From Ceratodon purpureus (taxonomy: Eukaryota > Streptophyta > Bryopsida > Pseudoditrichales > Ditrichaceae), in assembly GCA_014871385.1 (NCBI GenBank), contig CM026431.1, positions 13,173,594 through 13,237,593 on the forward strand: a stretch of 64,000 bases of DNA. The letters are read 5' to 3'. Position numbers and translations under genes: made by a program. This document shows positions 23,893-34,277 of the stretch, one piece after another (the first letter of the stretch is position 1; every line of letters begins with the position of its first letter). The notes beneath the pieces are model-generated. The model saw only the letters and a program-made list of their open reading frames with translations. It made no database searches and was not told the DNA's origin.

Positions 23893-24640
23893 GTTTGGCG
23901 GTAACCATATTAATTTTCTTGAGCTGTTCCCTCGTCTCTGTATTTCTTTGAATATGAATTTCTTGTTTTTGATGGTGCTTGGCTCGTAGAATTTGTAAAC
24001 AAATTTCATTTGGGAGTGGCACAATGTCTATCTGGGTAGTATCTGGGGCTGGGCTAATATGGCTTGGACTGAAGCGATTAGCCATTGAGATCATGTTGCA
24101 CAGTTTCCACAGCATCCGTGCTTGTGAACACAAGTCTGAAGTAATACCGAATGTATGGGCCTAATGAAACTCACACTATGGAGTCTGCGAAACTGTCGTT
24201 TTGAGCGATTGGGTGGTCAAGGACGAAAATCTATTGTGGGTTAGGGCAAAGTTCACATGCCGTGATCGTTTTCAAAACTATTCTGAAAGAAGTGCTGATA
24301 CAAATTTGTACTAGACATCTGAATATCCAGAACTCTTACTAGGAGTTGCGCTACAATGAATCTTACAAATTAATCGAGTTACTGACAAGGTTGAAGCCAG
24401 TTCTTGCTCAAGGCTGTCGATAGCCGTCTGTACGCTTCACAGCTTATTGTGTCGAAAATATTGGTTCCCTCATATTATTCCAATCATCCTGATTACTTAC
24501 TCAAGGTAAATGGACATTAACATTTGGAATATATTCATGTATGTATGCATTGTATATATATCCAGATCAGATTTTCGGTAGAGATCAAGATGACACAGTT
24601 TCATCCTAGACTAATCAAATTCTCCCAGTCCCAGACTCAG
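23893..24640 (+). repeat. Right copy of the diverged direct repeat
   Basis: 24053-24600 matches 19907-20480 in direct orientation. Bases 24190-24250 are the inverted counterpart of 20044-20103. The left part, 23893-24045 (TTGGCGGTAACCAT..., AGTGGCACAATGT...), also matches pieces at about 26418-26500 and 26917-27000, so it belongs to a dispersed repeat family. Confidence 0.75.
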
Positions 24641-25060
24641 ACGCAGCAAGCCCCTAAAAAAACAAGAAATTATGAAACTTGTGAGGCCGTGTACGTCCAA
24701 AGAGAGGTCACAGACTTTCACGACAGTGGGCATATAGACCATTACGATCCTACATGCCTCTTACCCTCATTCCTCAAACATATTTTCTCAGCGACACTTT
24801 GTCCACACAATTAACCGGTAGTGACAATGTAGTGGTAGAAAACATCATGTGACATGAACTTTACTTCACATGTGTTCATACAACATCCTGCAGCTGCAGG
24901 ATGACAGCCTAGCAACTCACATATACACACAAATTCCCCGCGAACTTTCGACAAATCGATCCTACGACGACATCATATACATAATCTCACAAGAATATCC
25001 CTATCCAGTTCTGCTTTCACCGGATGAAGTTTCATAGCCGAACCTGGAATCTGCTAATCA
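24641..25060. other. Spacer and probable 3' UTR of the lumen-protein gene
   Basis: No reading frame is supported. The right part should hold the 3' UTR of the minus-strand gene ending at 25064. Confidence 0.4.
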
Positions 25061-25063
25061 GAT

Positions 25064-26018
25064 TTAGTTCACTCCACCGGGGAGCTTGTCCTTCACCACT
25101 CCGGCGACGTTGGACGCCGCGTCCTTGGCGCTCGAGGCAGCGCCGGAGACATCAGGTGCACCTCCCATGTTGAATGGGTTCGGCAGGCCCCCGGGCAGGC
25201 CTCCCTTCACGGCGTCCTTGGCATTCTCGGCCACAGCGCCGACATTCGGAACCCCGACGCCGGATCCGCTCAAGTTGCCCTCTCCCAAGGGTGTGCCGGT
25301 GGAGGCTGAACCCCTGGTGGCCGAGTTCTCGCCGACCTTGTTACCTGCGCCCTCGCCCAACGGAGTGCCGACCGAGCCTCTCACGTCGGAGTTGCTGCCG
25401 ACCTTGGTTCCAGTTCCCTCATTGCTAGGGAAGTTCGATGAGGCGCCCCGTTCGACCTTGGCATCACCCCCGAAGAGCCCTGCATTTGCGGGCGAGATGG
25501 GTGTGGCGGCTAAGGCCAATGCTGCTCCTGCTGCCACCAGAGCTACAAGCATCTGTGGCTTGGTTGAGCCTTGCTCCTGTCAAACCACGCAACAAAACAC
25601 ATCAGTTCGGCATAGTAATGGCACATACATCATGAGGTTTCGCATGCTGATATGATACGCTGCTATTATACAAAGACAACAGCTTATCGTCTAGGTGTTC
25701 AATTGCTGATACTTCATCTCAGGTTAATTGCTTGATCAAGGATAGGCAGTGGCTATGCCAAAAACAGAGGCATCAGCATTAAGAGTACTACTGCACATAT
25801 TCGATCTCGGCTATGGCAGTTGCTGCATCCTTCTAATTAATTACCTCATCGTTCAAGCTGGCCCTAGCAGCCACAATCTTGGCAGACTTGGCACTGGGTC
25901 GCACAACGCACAGCTGCTGCACTCCTGATGATCCGAACGCCGCAGTCGAGGAGAGGCGGTGGGCAGGAGCAGCCACAGCCGATCCGGAGAGGGTCATCAT
26001 CGCTGAAGTTGCTGCCAT
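25064..26018 (-). CDS. Predicted thylakoid-lumen protein with bipartite targeting sequence, 228 aa
   Basis: Two exons join in phase 0: 25845-26018 (ATG at 26018, donor GTAATT) and 25064-25576 (acceptor GACAG). The N-terminus (MAATSAMMTLSGSAVAAPAH...) is Ser/Ala-rich and low in acidic residues, like a chloroplast transit peptide. After the junction (NDE|EQGSTKPQ) comes a hydrophobic stretch (MLVALVAAGAALALAATP) ending in SPANAG, a thylakoid processing-peptidase-type A-x-A site. No twin arginine is present, so Sec-type import is inferred. The mature part is about 140 residues, low in complexity and Gly/Asn/Ser-rich, with two TPLGEG phrases (VGTPLGEGAGNKVG, TGTPLGEGNLSG) and alanine-rich helical segments. 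No named family was recognised. Confidence 0.75.
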
Positions 26019-26152
26019 GGTGAAGATAAGAGAGCAGATGAGAAGTGCTAGACACGAAGACGAAGAACGCTTAATAGTCTAGCTCGAGAGTTCTTCTAAT
26101 TGCAAATCGAATGTACATGAATCTGATGATCTCGAGTGCAGGAACAGAGTCG

Positions 26153-26160
26153 ATATATAC
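26153..26160 (-). promoter_or_regulatory. TATA-like box of the lumen-protein gene
   Basis: GTATATAT on the minus strand lies about 135 bases upstream of the start codon at 26018, a usual plant promoter distance. Confidence 0.45.
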
Positions 26161-26163
26161 CGA

Positions 26164-26655
26164 GCTACGCTGTGGCCCCGCCGTTCGATTCTGCCATCTC
26201 GATGTACCGGTGCAGGAGATGTAGTGCATGCATAACGATGCCGAAGTGACGATAAGAGAGGCACATGTGTCGAGTGGCGACGATGATTTGTACAGCCGAA
26301 CTGCCATGATAGGCCTGCCGATTGCTCGCCACAGCCTGACCTGCATGCATCAACGCCAAGTAGAAAGCGCACCTCATGTCGACGTGAATCAGAAATCGTG
26401 CGACACTTGTTCTATGCCGCTTGTGCTTTGGCGGTACCCATGTCAATTCTCTTGAGCTTTGGCGGTCTTCTCTTGAGTTGTTTTCTGGTCTTTGGTTTCT
26501 TTGCATAGGATTTGCTTGTTTCTGTTGGGGTAGGATGTGCTTGGCTAACCCAAAACCAATAGCACCCCCAAAACCAACCTGTAGATGTCCCCAGAACCGC
26601 AACTTGGCTGAACTATCATTGTCAGTTTACTCAATTCAAAGTAACCAATCAAAAC
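26164..26655. other. Upstream spacer with fragments of a dispersed repeat
   Basis: The part at about 26418-26520 (TTTGGCGGTACCCATGTCAA...) resembles 23893-23960. No supported gene is seen. Confidence 0.45.
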
Positions 26656-26659
26656 ACTC

Positions 26660-26915
26660 AAAAAGCTGGTGGTTTTGGGTAAACTCATGAGTGGAAATTA
26701 GTATCAACTAGGTGTGACAATGGAAAAGTCTACCTGATCAGTTTTGGGTCACGAAGTACTTTTGTGTTTAAAAATTTGTATCTATTTCAATATTGGGAAG
26801 AAAATTTTGAAAAAAATTGCATTCTATGAGAAACCTATTTTTCTACACGTGAAAATTACACCTGAAAAATAACCCCAAAAAAAAGGCTTAAAATCCTTAA
26901 GTTGTTGGTTTTCGG
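26660..26915. repeat. About 250-bp dispersed element, copy 1
   Basis: This stretch matches the reverse complement of 50132-50380 over its whole length, including GGTTTGGGTCACGAAGTACT-like and CCTTAAGTTG(G/T)TGGTTTT phrases. Both copies begin and end with TTGGTGGTTTT in the same orientation, a short terminal direct repeat. Element class is unknown. Confidence 0.75.
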
Positions 26916-27182
26916 TGCCTCTACCTCAGTAGAATTTGTGAAGGAATTTTTCTTAGGGAGCGGCACAATGTATGTCAGAGTAGTATTTGGGAATTTCCAA
27001 TGTTTAATGTCACCTAATCTGCTAGTAGGGAATTTTTTTGAGAATTGGCATGGGGAATGTGAGAGGGCATACATCATGATCATTTTCGTAGAGTGGTTAT
27101 GCAGTTCAAAGCCTTATTTAGAGGACATACGATTGAGGGTGTACCGTAGAAGTAAAAGCGGCCCCTAGTTAACTTCAACTAT

Positions 27183-27924
27183 TATCCTAAAGTATCAACT
27201 CAACAAAAAAGGGTTGATTTAGGATTCGGTCAGGCTCTCCAAAATTCAATTTTTATAGGATGAAGATGCAATTTTGGCCTTGGATAGATAATTATCAAAT
27301 CTTTTTTATAGGACAGTTCCTACTTCAAGATTTCTCATACTTTAGGAGATATTTGTGGTTGAAGTTTGAAAACACTTTCTAAGCATATTGAGATCTGCCC
27401 AAAACTGCACTATATGCTCAAAATTTGTCCAAATATAAATTAGATGACAAAAATTTCAAAAATTCACCAAAAATTGTGAATTTTTTTTTTTTTCAAGTTT
27501 TGTTTTTTTGAATTTCTACATTCCTCCATGTAAATATTGAAGCATTTCTTTAGGTTTTATAGGTTGTACGAAGGTAAAAATTGCATAGACATATTCTCAA
27601 TTCACGGTTCACCTAGGAAGAAGAATTTGAAGAGCATAATATCAAATTTACGTTTGAAATTTGTTTTTTTGGCTCACAAAACACTTTAAACCCATTTTGC
27701 AACAATAGAGAAACAACTTCTTTTTCAACTTTGATCATAACAATCTCACAAACGGTAAGGAGTTTGAATCTAAGATTTGGGGTGCATATACATTTTCAAG
27801 TAAGGTACTACATCCTACGGTTATTCTCTTGAAAACACATCAAATATTGAAAACTTACACCTTGTATTGAGAAAGTCTAGTTTTAAGGATTTTTGACATT
27901 TTTGAGGCCTTATAACTTTAGAAG
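27183..27924. mobile_element. TTAA-type element B, diverged
   Basis: The left end CCTAAAGTATCAACTCAAC matches the left end of element C (CCCCTAAAGCATCAACTC). The right end ACTTTAGAAGTTAA matches the reverse complement with mismatches, and TTAA is at 27925-27928. The left TTAA has decayed to TTAT. Internal phrases (AAGTAAGGTACTACATCCTA near 27800) are shared with element C at about 58473. Non-autonomous. Confidence 0.6.
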
Positions 27925-27928
27925 TTAA

Positions 27929-29510
27929 AGTATGATTTCTTTCAGCTTGCAGGTTTTTCCTTGAACAATGCCAACTAAATCAATACTCATTAGAGCATGC
28001 GTAGTGGGCTGCGGGCACGGCATCTGCTCACGCCAACACAACTTGGTGAAACATCTACAAAAAACCATCCCCCAATGGATTCCGAAAAGATCATATCAAA
28101 GTACTTGGCTTCGCCGAAGTGCTCTTGATCTCTGTAAAATTTGACTTTTTTCCCATAGGAGTCGTCCTCCCAGTAAGTCGAGTTATTGGCACGTTCCAGG
28201 TGAAAAGATTAGGTGGGCAGGCTTAAGTCTGTAAATAATCAAACTTTTGCAACAAGCGACCACTCTCGCATCGCAAGGAGGGTAGGTGGGGTCCAATCTA
28301 GGACCCCTTTGCGGGAGTCCATTCCCTCCTTCCTGGTTGATCCTCCATGTATTCAACTAGGATTTCGTCAAGCTTCGTTGCCGGGAGTAGTTGACGGGAT
28401 TGGACTAACAATGCCCTTATATGTGCAAGATACGCAACCTAGATCATTGTTGCAGCAAAGAGGCTCAGCGTTCTCCATAGCTCCTCCCTCTTTGCTCACA
28501 GATGCAATCTTATTGATCCATTCTCACACCTCAATTATAGAACTAGAAGTTCAGGGCCTAAGACCATGCACAACGGAGGTAATCTAGTTGTTGTTGTATT
28601 TGGAGGTCAAAAGAAGCTTGACTAGTCATGTGATTGGAAAAGAGATGTGAGAGAGGTAAAGAACCTTCACATGATTAGGTTACAAATGAACACATGTCCA
28701 TTCTTACTTTATATACCCATATCCTTGATTTAAGAGACTTTGAATCGCTACTGATCACAAAACTTGCATTTCAATCTTCAAAACGTTTAGACCTCCGGAG
28801 GCACTTCTATGACTATCTACTCTGAATCCTTGAGATATTAACCTCCTTCAACTTCTAGAAGCATTTGTAGAATGATCAATTGAGTTGTTCCTTTTGAAGT
28901 GAGCGTTTCTTTTGGAATAGTATGCCAATTGAACCAATGTCATCAAAATCATGTTCTTGTAAATAACCATATTTTCATCAATGGTACTGATCAGCAGCGT
29001 TTTTTCTGGTCCTACATGTTCAAAAGCCTAGGTGGCTCCAATAATATTTCTTACACCAATATTGTGACGATATTTTAAAATAGGGGACAAATTCAGCTAG
29101 CTACAATGTTGGATTTAGAGGCAAATACATGGCTTCAAAGGCTATTCTAAGCATCATAACACATGATTGTAGGCGACAACTTTTCTTTTCAGAAAATTAT
29201 TGCTGGCAATAAAGCCTTCTATTAACAAGAGAATCTGGCAACACTCATGATCTCTCTCTAGAAATAGTTAGGAAAACATTACAATCTATAAACAAAGGAT
29301 TAAGGATACTGGCTACACGGCACTCATCCTAATGACTAGTACACAACGTGTTCTACCAACAGCTCAACAATCAAACATGCTTACAGCTTCTATAATATTG
29401 TTCAAAGTTATCAGAGAGAAGAAATTGTTCAAAATGAGAGCATGACAAAATACAAAGTTTAAGACAGTCTAGTTGTCGTACAGAAATATCAACAACAATA
29501 CTTCCCCAGC
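27929..29510. other. Region without recognisable gene
   Basis: A 124-codon open frame at 28213-28587 (+) has no recognisable domain and no convincing splice sites, and is probably chance. The rest is AT-rich. The 3' end of the decayed hAT element on the right should lie somewhere here, but its terminal repeat was not found. Confidence 0.4.
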
Positions 29511-30160
29511 CTAAACATTATCACAAGCACGCTTCTCACTCTTCCATGTCTGGTAAGGTGCATCATAGGAAAAGTCAAACAGGGTATAGAACGATTGTGC
29601 CTTCATGCCAACCACAAGCTCCAGATGTGTGGTTAAGCGATTTCTTATGCGAGATTTCATGAAGGTAACTCTGCTTAATGTTTCATCATCTGGAATAGAG
29701 CCTAAGACCATGTCAATGGCAATTTCTGCAACCTTCAAGTACTCAAATAGACCATGGCGGAGCATAATAATTGGGTTGGTGTCAATCATCCTCCAACAAC
29801 GAGTCACTGGATTAATGTCAACTTGTCAAGGGTTTTTTGCATACATGCCTTAGCATTTGCTGCCATGGTGACAACAAACAAACTAGCCTGCATGTTGAGA
29901 GTGACAGGAGAGAGCACATGATTGACTTCACGCACTACCTCTGCAGCATTTTTTGTCTTCTTCGCAAATTTCTTGGTGTATCCATATTGTTCTTTCACAA
30001 CTACTAGGTGACGCTTGAAGTTGGCCTCACAGTCTACATCCAACCAATACTGAGGATAGATCATTCCTAGTGCATCCATGAGTGGAGCTGCTAGAAAACG
30101 GTCCGTCCACTCCTCTATCAGCTTAGTTGTAGCAGCTGCACAATCCACAGAAGGCAACAT
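29511..30160 (-). pseudogene. Decayed hAT transposase, C-terminal part only
   Basis: Two minus-strand frames (29804-30160 and 29511-29807) overlap by a few bases and together correspond to the last 200 or so residues of the transposase at 46463-49351. Matching phrases are MDALGMIYPQYWL versus MEALGVVFPQYWL, DINPVT in both, and YLKVAEIAIDMVLGS versus YFKVAEIAVTAILGS. A frameshift just before DINPVT separates the two parts. The dimerisation motif is altered (DDETLSR where the intact copy has DERTFST). The N-terminal two thirds, including the catalytic region, are missing. This is an internally deleted hAT relic. Confidence 0.85.
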
Positions 30161-30935
30161 TTTATGTTCAACTAGAAGCGCAAGAACTCACAGCTCAACT
30201 TTCAAGAAACCCTAACTACAGAACCGTCAATTGTAACAAATGAAACTGTAATTAAGCTCAAGAAACATACAAGTCATAGCATAGACTACAACAATTCAAG
30301 CAAAAAAACCACACAACAATGCAGAACTCATGACTTCAAGGTTGACGATGCTATAGAAAGCATCTCGGTTGAACCGTTCCAAATTGCAAGAATATATTAA
30401 CAGATTCCAGGCACTATAGATGTTGCTTAGATAAGCCACGTGCTCTGAGAATTGAACGAGATGGACGGGCATTCAGGTCTTTCCAAACAAAACACAAAGT
30501 GAAATAGTGCTTGCATAAACGTAATTGCAAGCAATTTATTTTGTAACGCACTTGTAGGGAGCATCGCCATAGCTAAATACAACGATTTGTCATGGTCCTC
30601 ATGGATGAGAAAATATGATTGTTGCATTTCCACTCTCCTCCCCGCTCAATTCTCTCGTTTGAAACTTCATGAATTAGGACCAAGGCACTCGGACAATGAC
30701 CCGGAGAGTTGTTGTAGCCTAAAGTGATTGTGAATCTTTGAAACCCTAAATTAGGATCATAGTTGGATACGCACATTATTGTTTTTGAGTTAAGGCAATC
30801 TCAAAAACATCTTCACACAACGCTTTCTACTCAAGTTTTGGTACAGAAGCTGGCAATGAGATATAGAAAAAGAGTATAATCTATAGGAAACAAAAAGCAA
30901 AGCAATTTATAATACTATCTCAAAGCACAAGTGAC
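30161..30935. other. Body of the hAT relic with no coding content left
   Basis: In the intact relative this interval would hold the transposase N-terminus. Here no similarity is visible and the frames are short. Confidence 0.4.
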
Positions 30936-30939
30936 AACA

Positions 30940-31290
30940 ATCAAGTGGCGACCAAACAACAATATCCAAAGTCCCGCAAGAGAAATTGGCGACTCCTAGA
31001 CCCTCTAACTGTGAAAGCAAACTGGCGAAAGGAGTGGTTCACATGCGGGAAACCCTGGCGACAAGTCATGGAGAGATCGTGGTGGTCCACAAATAGTGGC
31101 ACCAACAATGTAAGTGAAAGGGACAGCTTGCTCCCACCCCTGGCGACGGGAGCCTGATCGTTCACTCCCACCATTGGAGGGTTATCAAATTACTGGCGAT
31201 AAAAATAAAAATTTAAAAATTGTTCGTCTATTTTCCGTTGGTGAGAGAACCCAGTCTTGCCATGTCAAATATTGGCTGTTTTTCGCCAGG
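30940..31290. repeat. Cluster of TGGCGA subterminal motifs of the hAT relic
   Basis: TGGCGA occurs at about 30984, 31022, 31057, 31140 and 31193, with GTGGCGACC at about 30944 and TTCGCCAGG at about 31283. The same hexamer is clustered near both ends of the intact hAT element at 45.8-49.8 kb. hAT transposases bind clustered subterminal motifs, so these are probable transposase sites at the 5' end of the relic. Confidence 0.65.
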
Positions 31291-31329
31291 AAAAAAAATC
31301 GCTACTAATCAGTGCTCTCTCTCTTGTAG

Positions 31330-32089
31330 AATAAATGAATGCAAATTCCGCTGATAATTGATTGGAAGGTAATGCATTTCGCACCTCTAACCTTGATTTT
31401 TATTGTCATGATGAACATGACATAAATTAAAAGGTTTAGTAGGTTACAAAATTACCACAAAATTCTGGCATTTGATTTTTTTATTTTCAATGCATTGTAG
31501 TCAATATTCAGCTAGTTAACCAAAGCAAAAGAAACTTAGGTGGTGTAGTTGGAAAACAAGAAAATAGAAAGTATCATTAATTTTATTGACATATTAAAAA
31601 ATAAATAAAAATCCAATTTATTTTTCTCATATTTATTCTTATTATATTTCTTTCTAATTTAAACCTTTTTTTAAGTAATATTAAGCAATAAAGCCCTTTT
31701 TGAAAGGACAAGTTCAACAAACAAACGAGCAATGTAATTTTACTTTTCATGAAATTTAATAGTCATCATCAATATCTTTAAAATCAAATGTTGTATATTT
31801 TTTTGATAATTATGGAGAAATGTATTTGGAAATGAAATTTAAATGTTGGAATTTTATACAGATAAGAAAGTAATACATTCGAGGTAAAATATCTTATTAA
31901 GCAAGTAACAAGACAAATAAAGGACCGATAGTATATACTATATGATGTCAAAATGTGACTAGAGGTTGGTTATTGATAACCAATGAATTCTATAGAGCTG
32001 ATAACTAAATCCTATAAAGAATGATGTAAAGCTACATCTTCCCGACCATCAGTCAATATCAAACTTCTTAAGATGGATATTAATCCTTA
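31330..32089. other. AT-rich spacer, no gene seen
   Basis: Very AT-rich sequence without a supported open frame, terminal repeats or recognisable motif. Confidence 0.5.
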
Positions 32090-32093
32090 AACG

Positions 32094-32798
32094 GCCATAG
32101 TCCCAACGAGGGCTTTTTGAAAATTTGGGCAGGTTCCTACGATGTCAATTTTTAATATGCTTTTTGAATTTTTTGTAGGTATAGGGGATTACAAGAACTT
32201 CGCGGGAATATAATTGGTTTTTTCATTTGACATTGGAAAAAATATTTATGGTGCATGAAGTGGTTTTTCCTACTTCTAAGGTAGCTCCAAAGTTTTGATA
32301 CACCCTCCAACTACCTTTGAAATATTTTATGCAAGTAACTTACATGATTTTTTTTGAGATTATAAAAAAAAAATAAAAAATAAAAAAATCTTACATTGCA
32401 GAGGATTTTCATTCTTTAAGAAGCCAAAGTTTTATCATCTTTTTTGGTCAAGCTTAAAAATAAATAAATTCTTTATCACATAAAAGATAGAGATTTTGTC
32501 ATTTTCTTTTTTTTTACCTTCAAGAATAGAGATAAATCTTTGTTTTGGCCGCATGGATTTGTATTCTAATAAAAAAATGGTTTGTCAAAAAATTAGAATG
32601 AGTACTAACAATAATATGAATCCATGTTCCTTATAAACCGTTTTTCACAATGCTAAACCTTTTTGTTAAATCTAAAATTTGGTGCCGAAGTAATTAAAAT
32701 TGTGTACATTACATAAGTACAAAACTTCCAGCTTGTATTGTGCAAAACATTTACACAAAGAGAAGCCAATGTCTATTGATCATGTTTGGAGAGAATAG

Positions 32799-32867
<69 letters not shown>

Positions 32868-33070
32868 AATGTTTTTACTTCAAACTCTATAATCTTTCAG
32901 TCGACGCGGTCAAATGTATTAAAAAAAAATTGCATAATCTTCAAGAAGTCTTAAGTTAGACCCTATGGTTAAAGATGCAAAAAAAATTTAGTTTTGGTTT
33001 GTTCACTCATGTTTTAAAAATAGCAGCTTTTTTAGTGTTTTTGGTGAGAAATGGTTATGGCCGATTAGAA
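32094..33070. mobile_element. Candidate TTAA-type element D with a long poly-A tract
   Basis: TTAA at 32090-32093 is followed by TCCTTAAACGGCCATAG. On the right, GGTTATGGCCGATTAGAA precedes TTAA at 33071-33074. The two ends are imperfect inverted repeats centred on CGGCCATA. The interior resembles element A near its right end (AACTTCAAACTCTATAATCT versus AACTTTGAATATTATAATCT). The element contains 66 consecutive A at 32801-32866. Confidence 0.5.
32801..32866 (+). repeat. Poly-A tract of 66 bases
   Basis: An uninterrupted run of A inside candidate element D. It could be a true microsatellite or vary in length between reads. Confidence 0.9.
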
Positions 33071-33074
33071 TTAA

Positions 33075-33640
33075 TAGTCATGATTATTCCTAGTTTTTAA
33101 GATCTGGAGAAAATTCAATATTTAATAATAAAATATTGCCACTTTTTAATTCAACACCTAATGAGTTTTCAAAGGTATAAAAGCAACAATTTTATTAAAA
33201 ATTACTTTGAGGCTATCAAAATCATGTATAATTGAAACAAAAATTGAGATGGAATTTTTTTGATTTGAATATCTTTCATGCTACCATTTATCGATCTATG
33301 CTACTCCTAGTTATTAGTACAGCTAGGCTTAATAGGAATTGATCATTCTTTGCATGCTAATTTTTACAAAGTTTGCATCTGTTTAAGTTACAAAACACAT
33401 ACACAATTTACTTTAAAGCTTTTTAATTTTTACAAGAAGACACAAGACAAGTTTTCATAATGGGTTGAAATAGTTTTATAGTAAAGTCGACAAGTCTTTT
33501 CATAAGTTGGATTGTGAAGAATCAGTGAAAGTCTTCAATTGTTGGTGCTCTTACTTGGAACACCCTATATCATTCCTTCGAGCGTGGCTCAGAGCCCAAA
33601 TTTGGCAAATCTCTAAGCTTATTATTATATTTGAGTAGGG
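33075..33640. other. Spacer left of the giant element, no gene seen
   Basis: AT-rich sequence with no supported frame. The left terminus of the 12.1-kb element begins close to 33646. Confidence 0.5.
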
Positions 33641-33645
33641 CCCTT

Positions 33646-33745
33646 CAGAAGGGTTGTCTATTCGGACGGACATGGGCAAAATTTCCGGACATAGACGGAC
33701 GGACGGACGGACGGACCGGTCGGTCCCCGGACATAATCGGACATT
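33646..33745 (+). repeat. Left terminal repeat and GGAC subterminal repeats
   Basis: AGGGTTGTCTATTCGGACGG begins at 33650. It is followed by several GGACATAG/GGACGG units, a run of GGAC tetramers at about 33695-33716 and ACCGGTCGGTCC. The counterpart lies inverted at 45720-45780. CCCTTCAGAAGGG at the edge is itself palindromic. Confidence 0.65.
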
Positions 33746-33876
33746 GAGGGGAGGAGGAAAATTACTAAGTTAGTTTTTTTTTTTTACAACTTACCTATAG
33801 GGGAAACATATTGATGACATGGACAACGAACGATGACGGGGAATTCCACATATGCAAAAGGGGTGCCAGCATGTGT

Positions 33877-34028
33877 AGGGGGCGAGAGCGGGTACAGGGG
33901 GGGCGCGAGCGGGTTCAGGGGGGGGCGCGAGCGGGTTCAGGGGGGGCGCGAGCGGGTTCAAGGGGGGGCGCGAGCGGGTTCAGGGGGAATGGGCGCGAGC
34001 GGGTTCAGGGGGGGCGCGAGCGGGGTAG
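33877..34028 (+). repeat. G-rich tandem array 1
   Basis: About seven units of GGGCGCGAGCGGGTTCAGGG type, near 20-22 bp each. It lies between the left terminus and the 3' end of the RING gene. Translations of this array (RERVQGG...) are not real proteins. Confidence 0.9.
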
Positions 34029-34277
34029 ATAGTAAATTTTTGACAATGCAAAAAAACCTAACATTTTCATCAGAATAATATATTGGTACTAAGCGCAATG
34101 ACAAAAGTGTAAATTCAGCATAGAAAAAATGAGATACTCGTGAGCCAAAATACATGGACTTTGCAAAGTTGTATACATTTATGAAAGTAAAAGCATTTCA
34201 TTACCAATTCAAACCAAAACATTACAAAAACTGTAGTATATGAAAACTAGTCACTTAGTACTAAGTTGTAACTATTC

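Noticed and set aside
28213..28587. 124-codon plus-strand frame
   Set aside because: No recognisable domain, no splice or promoter support. A real gene cannot be excluded.
33811..34078. Open frames with RERVQGG/ARAGSGG repeats in the G-rich arrays (also at 36951, 37407, 39006, 41007, 45258)
   Set aside because: They are translations of the tandem DNA repeat, occur in several frames and both strands, and lack a protein-like start or end.
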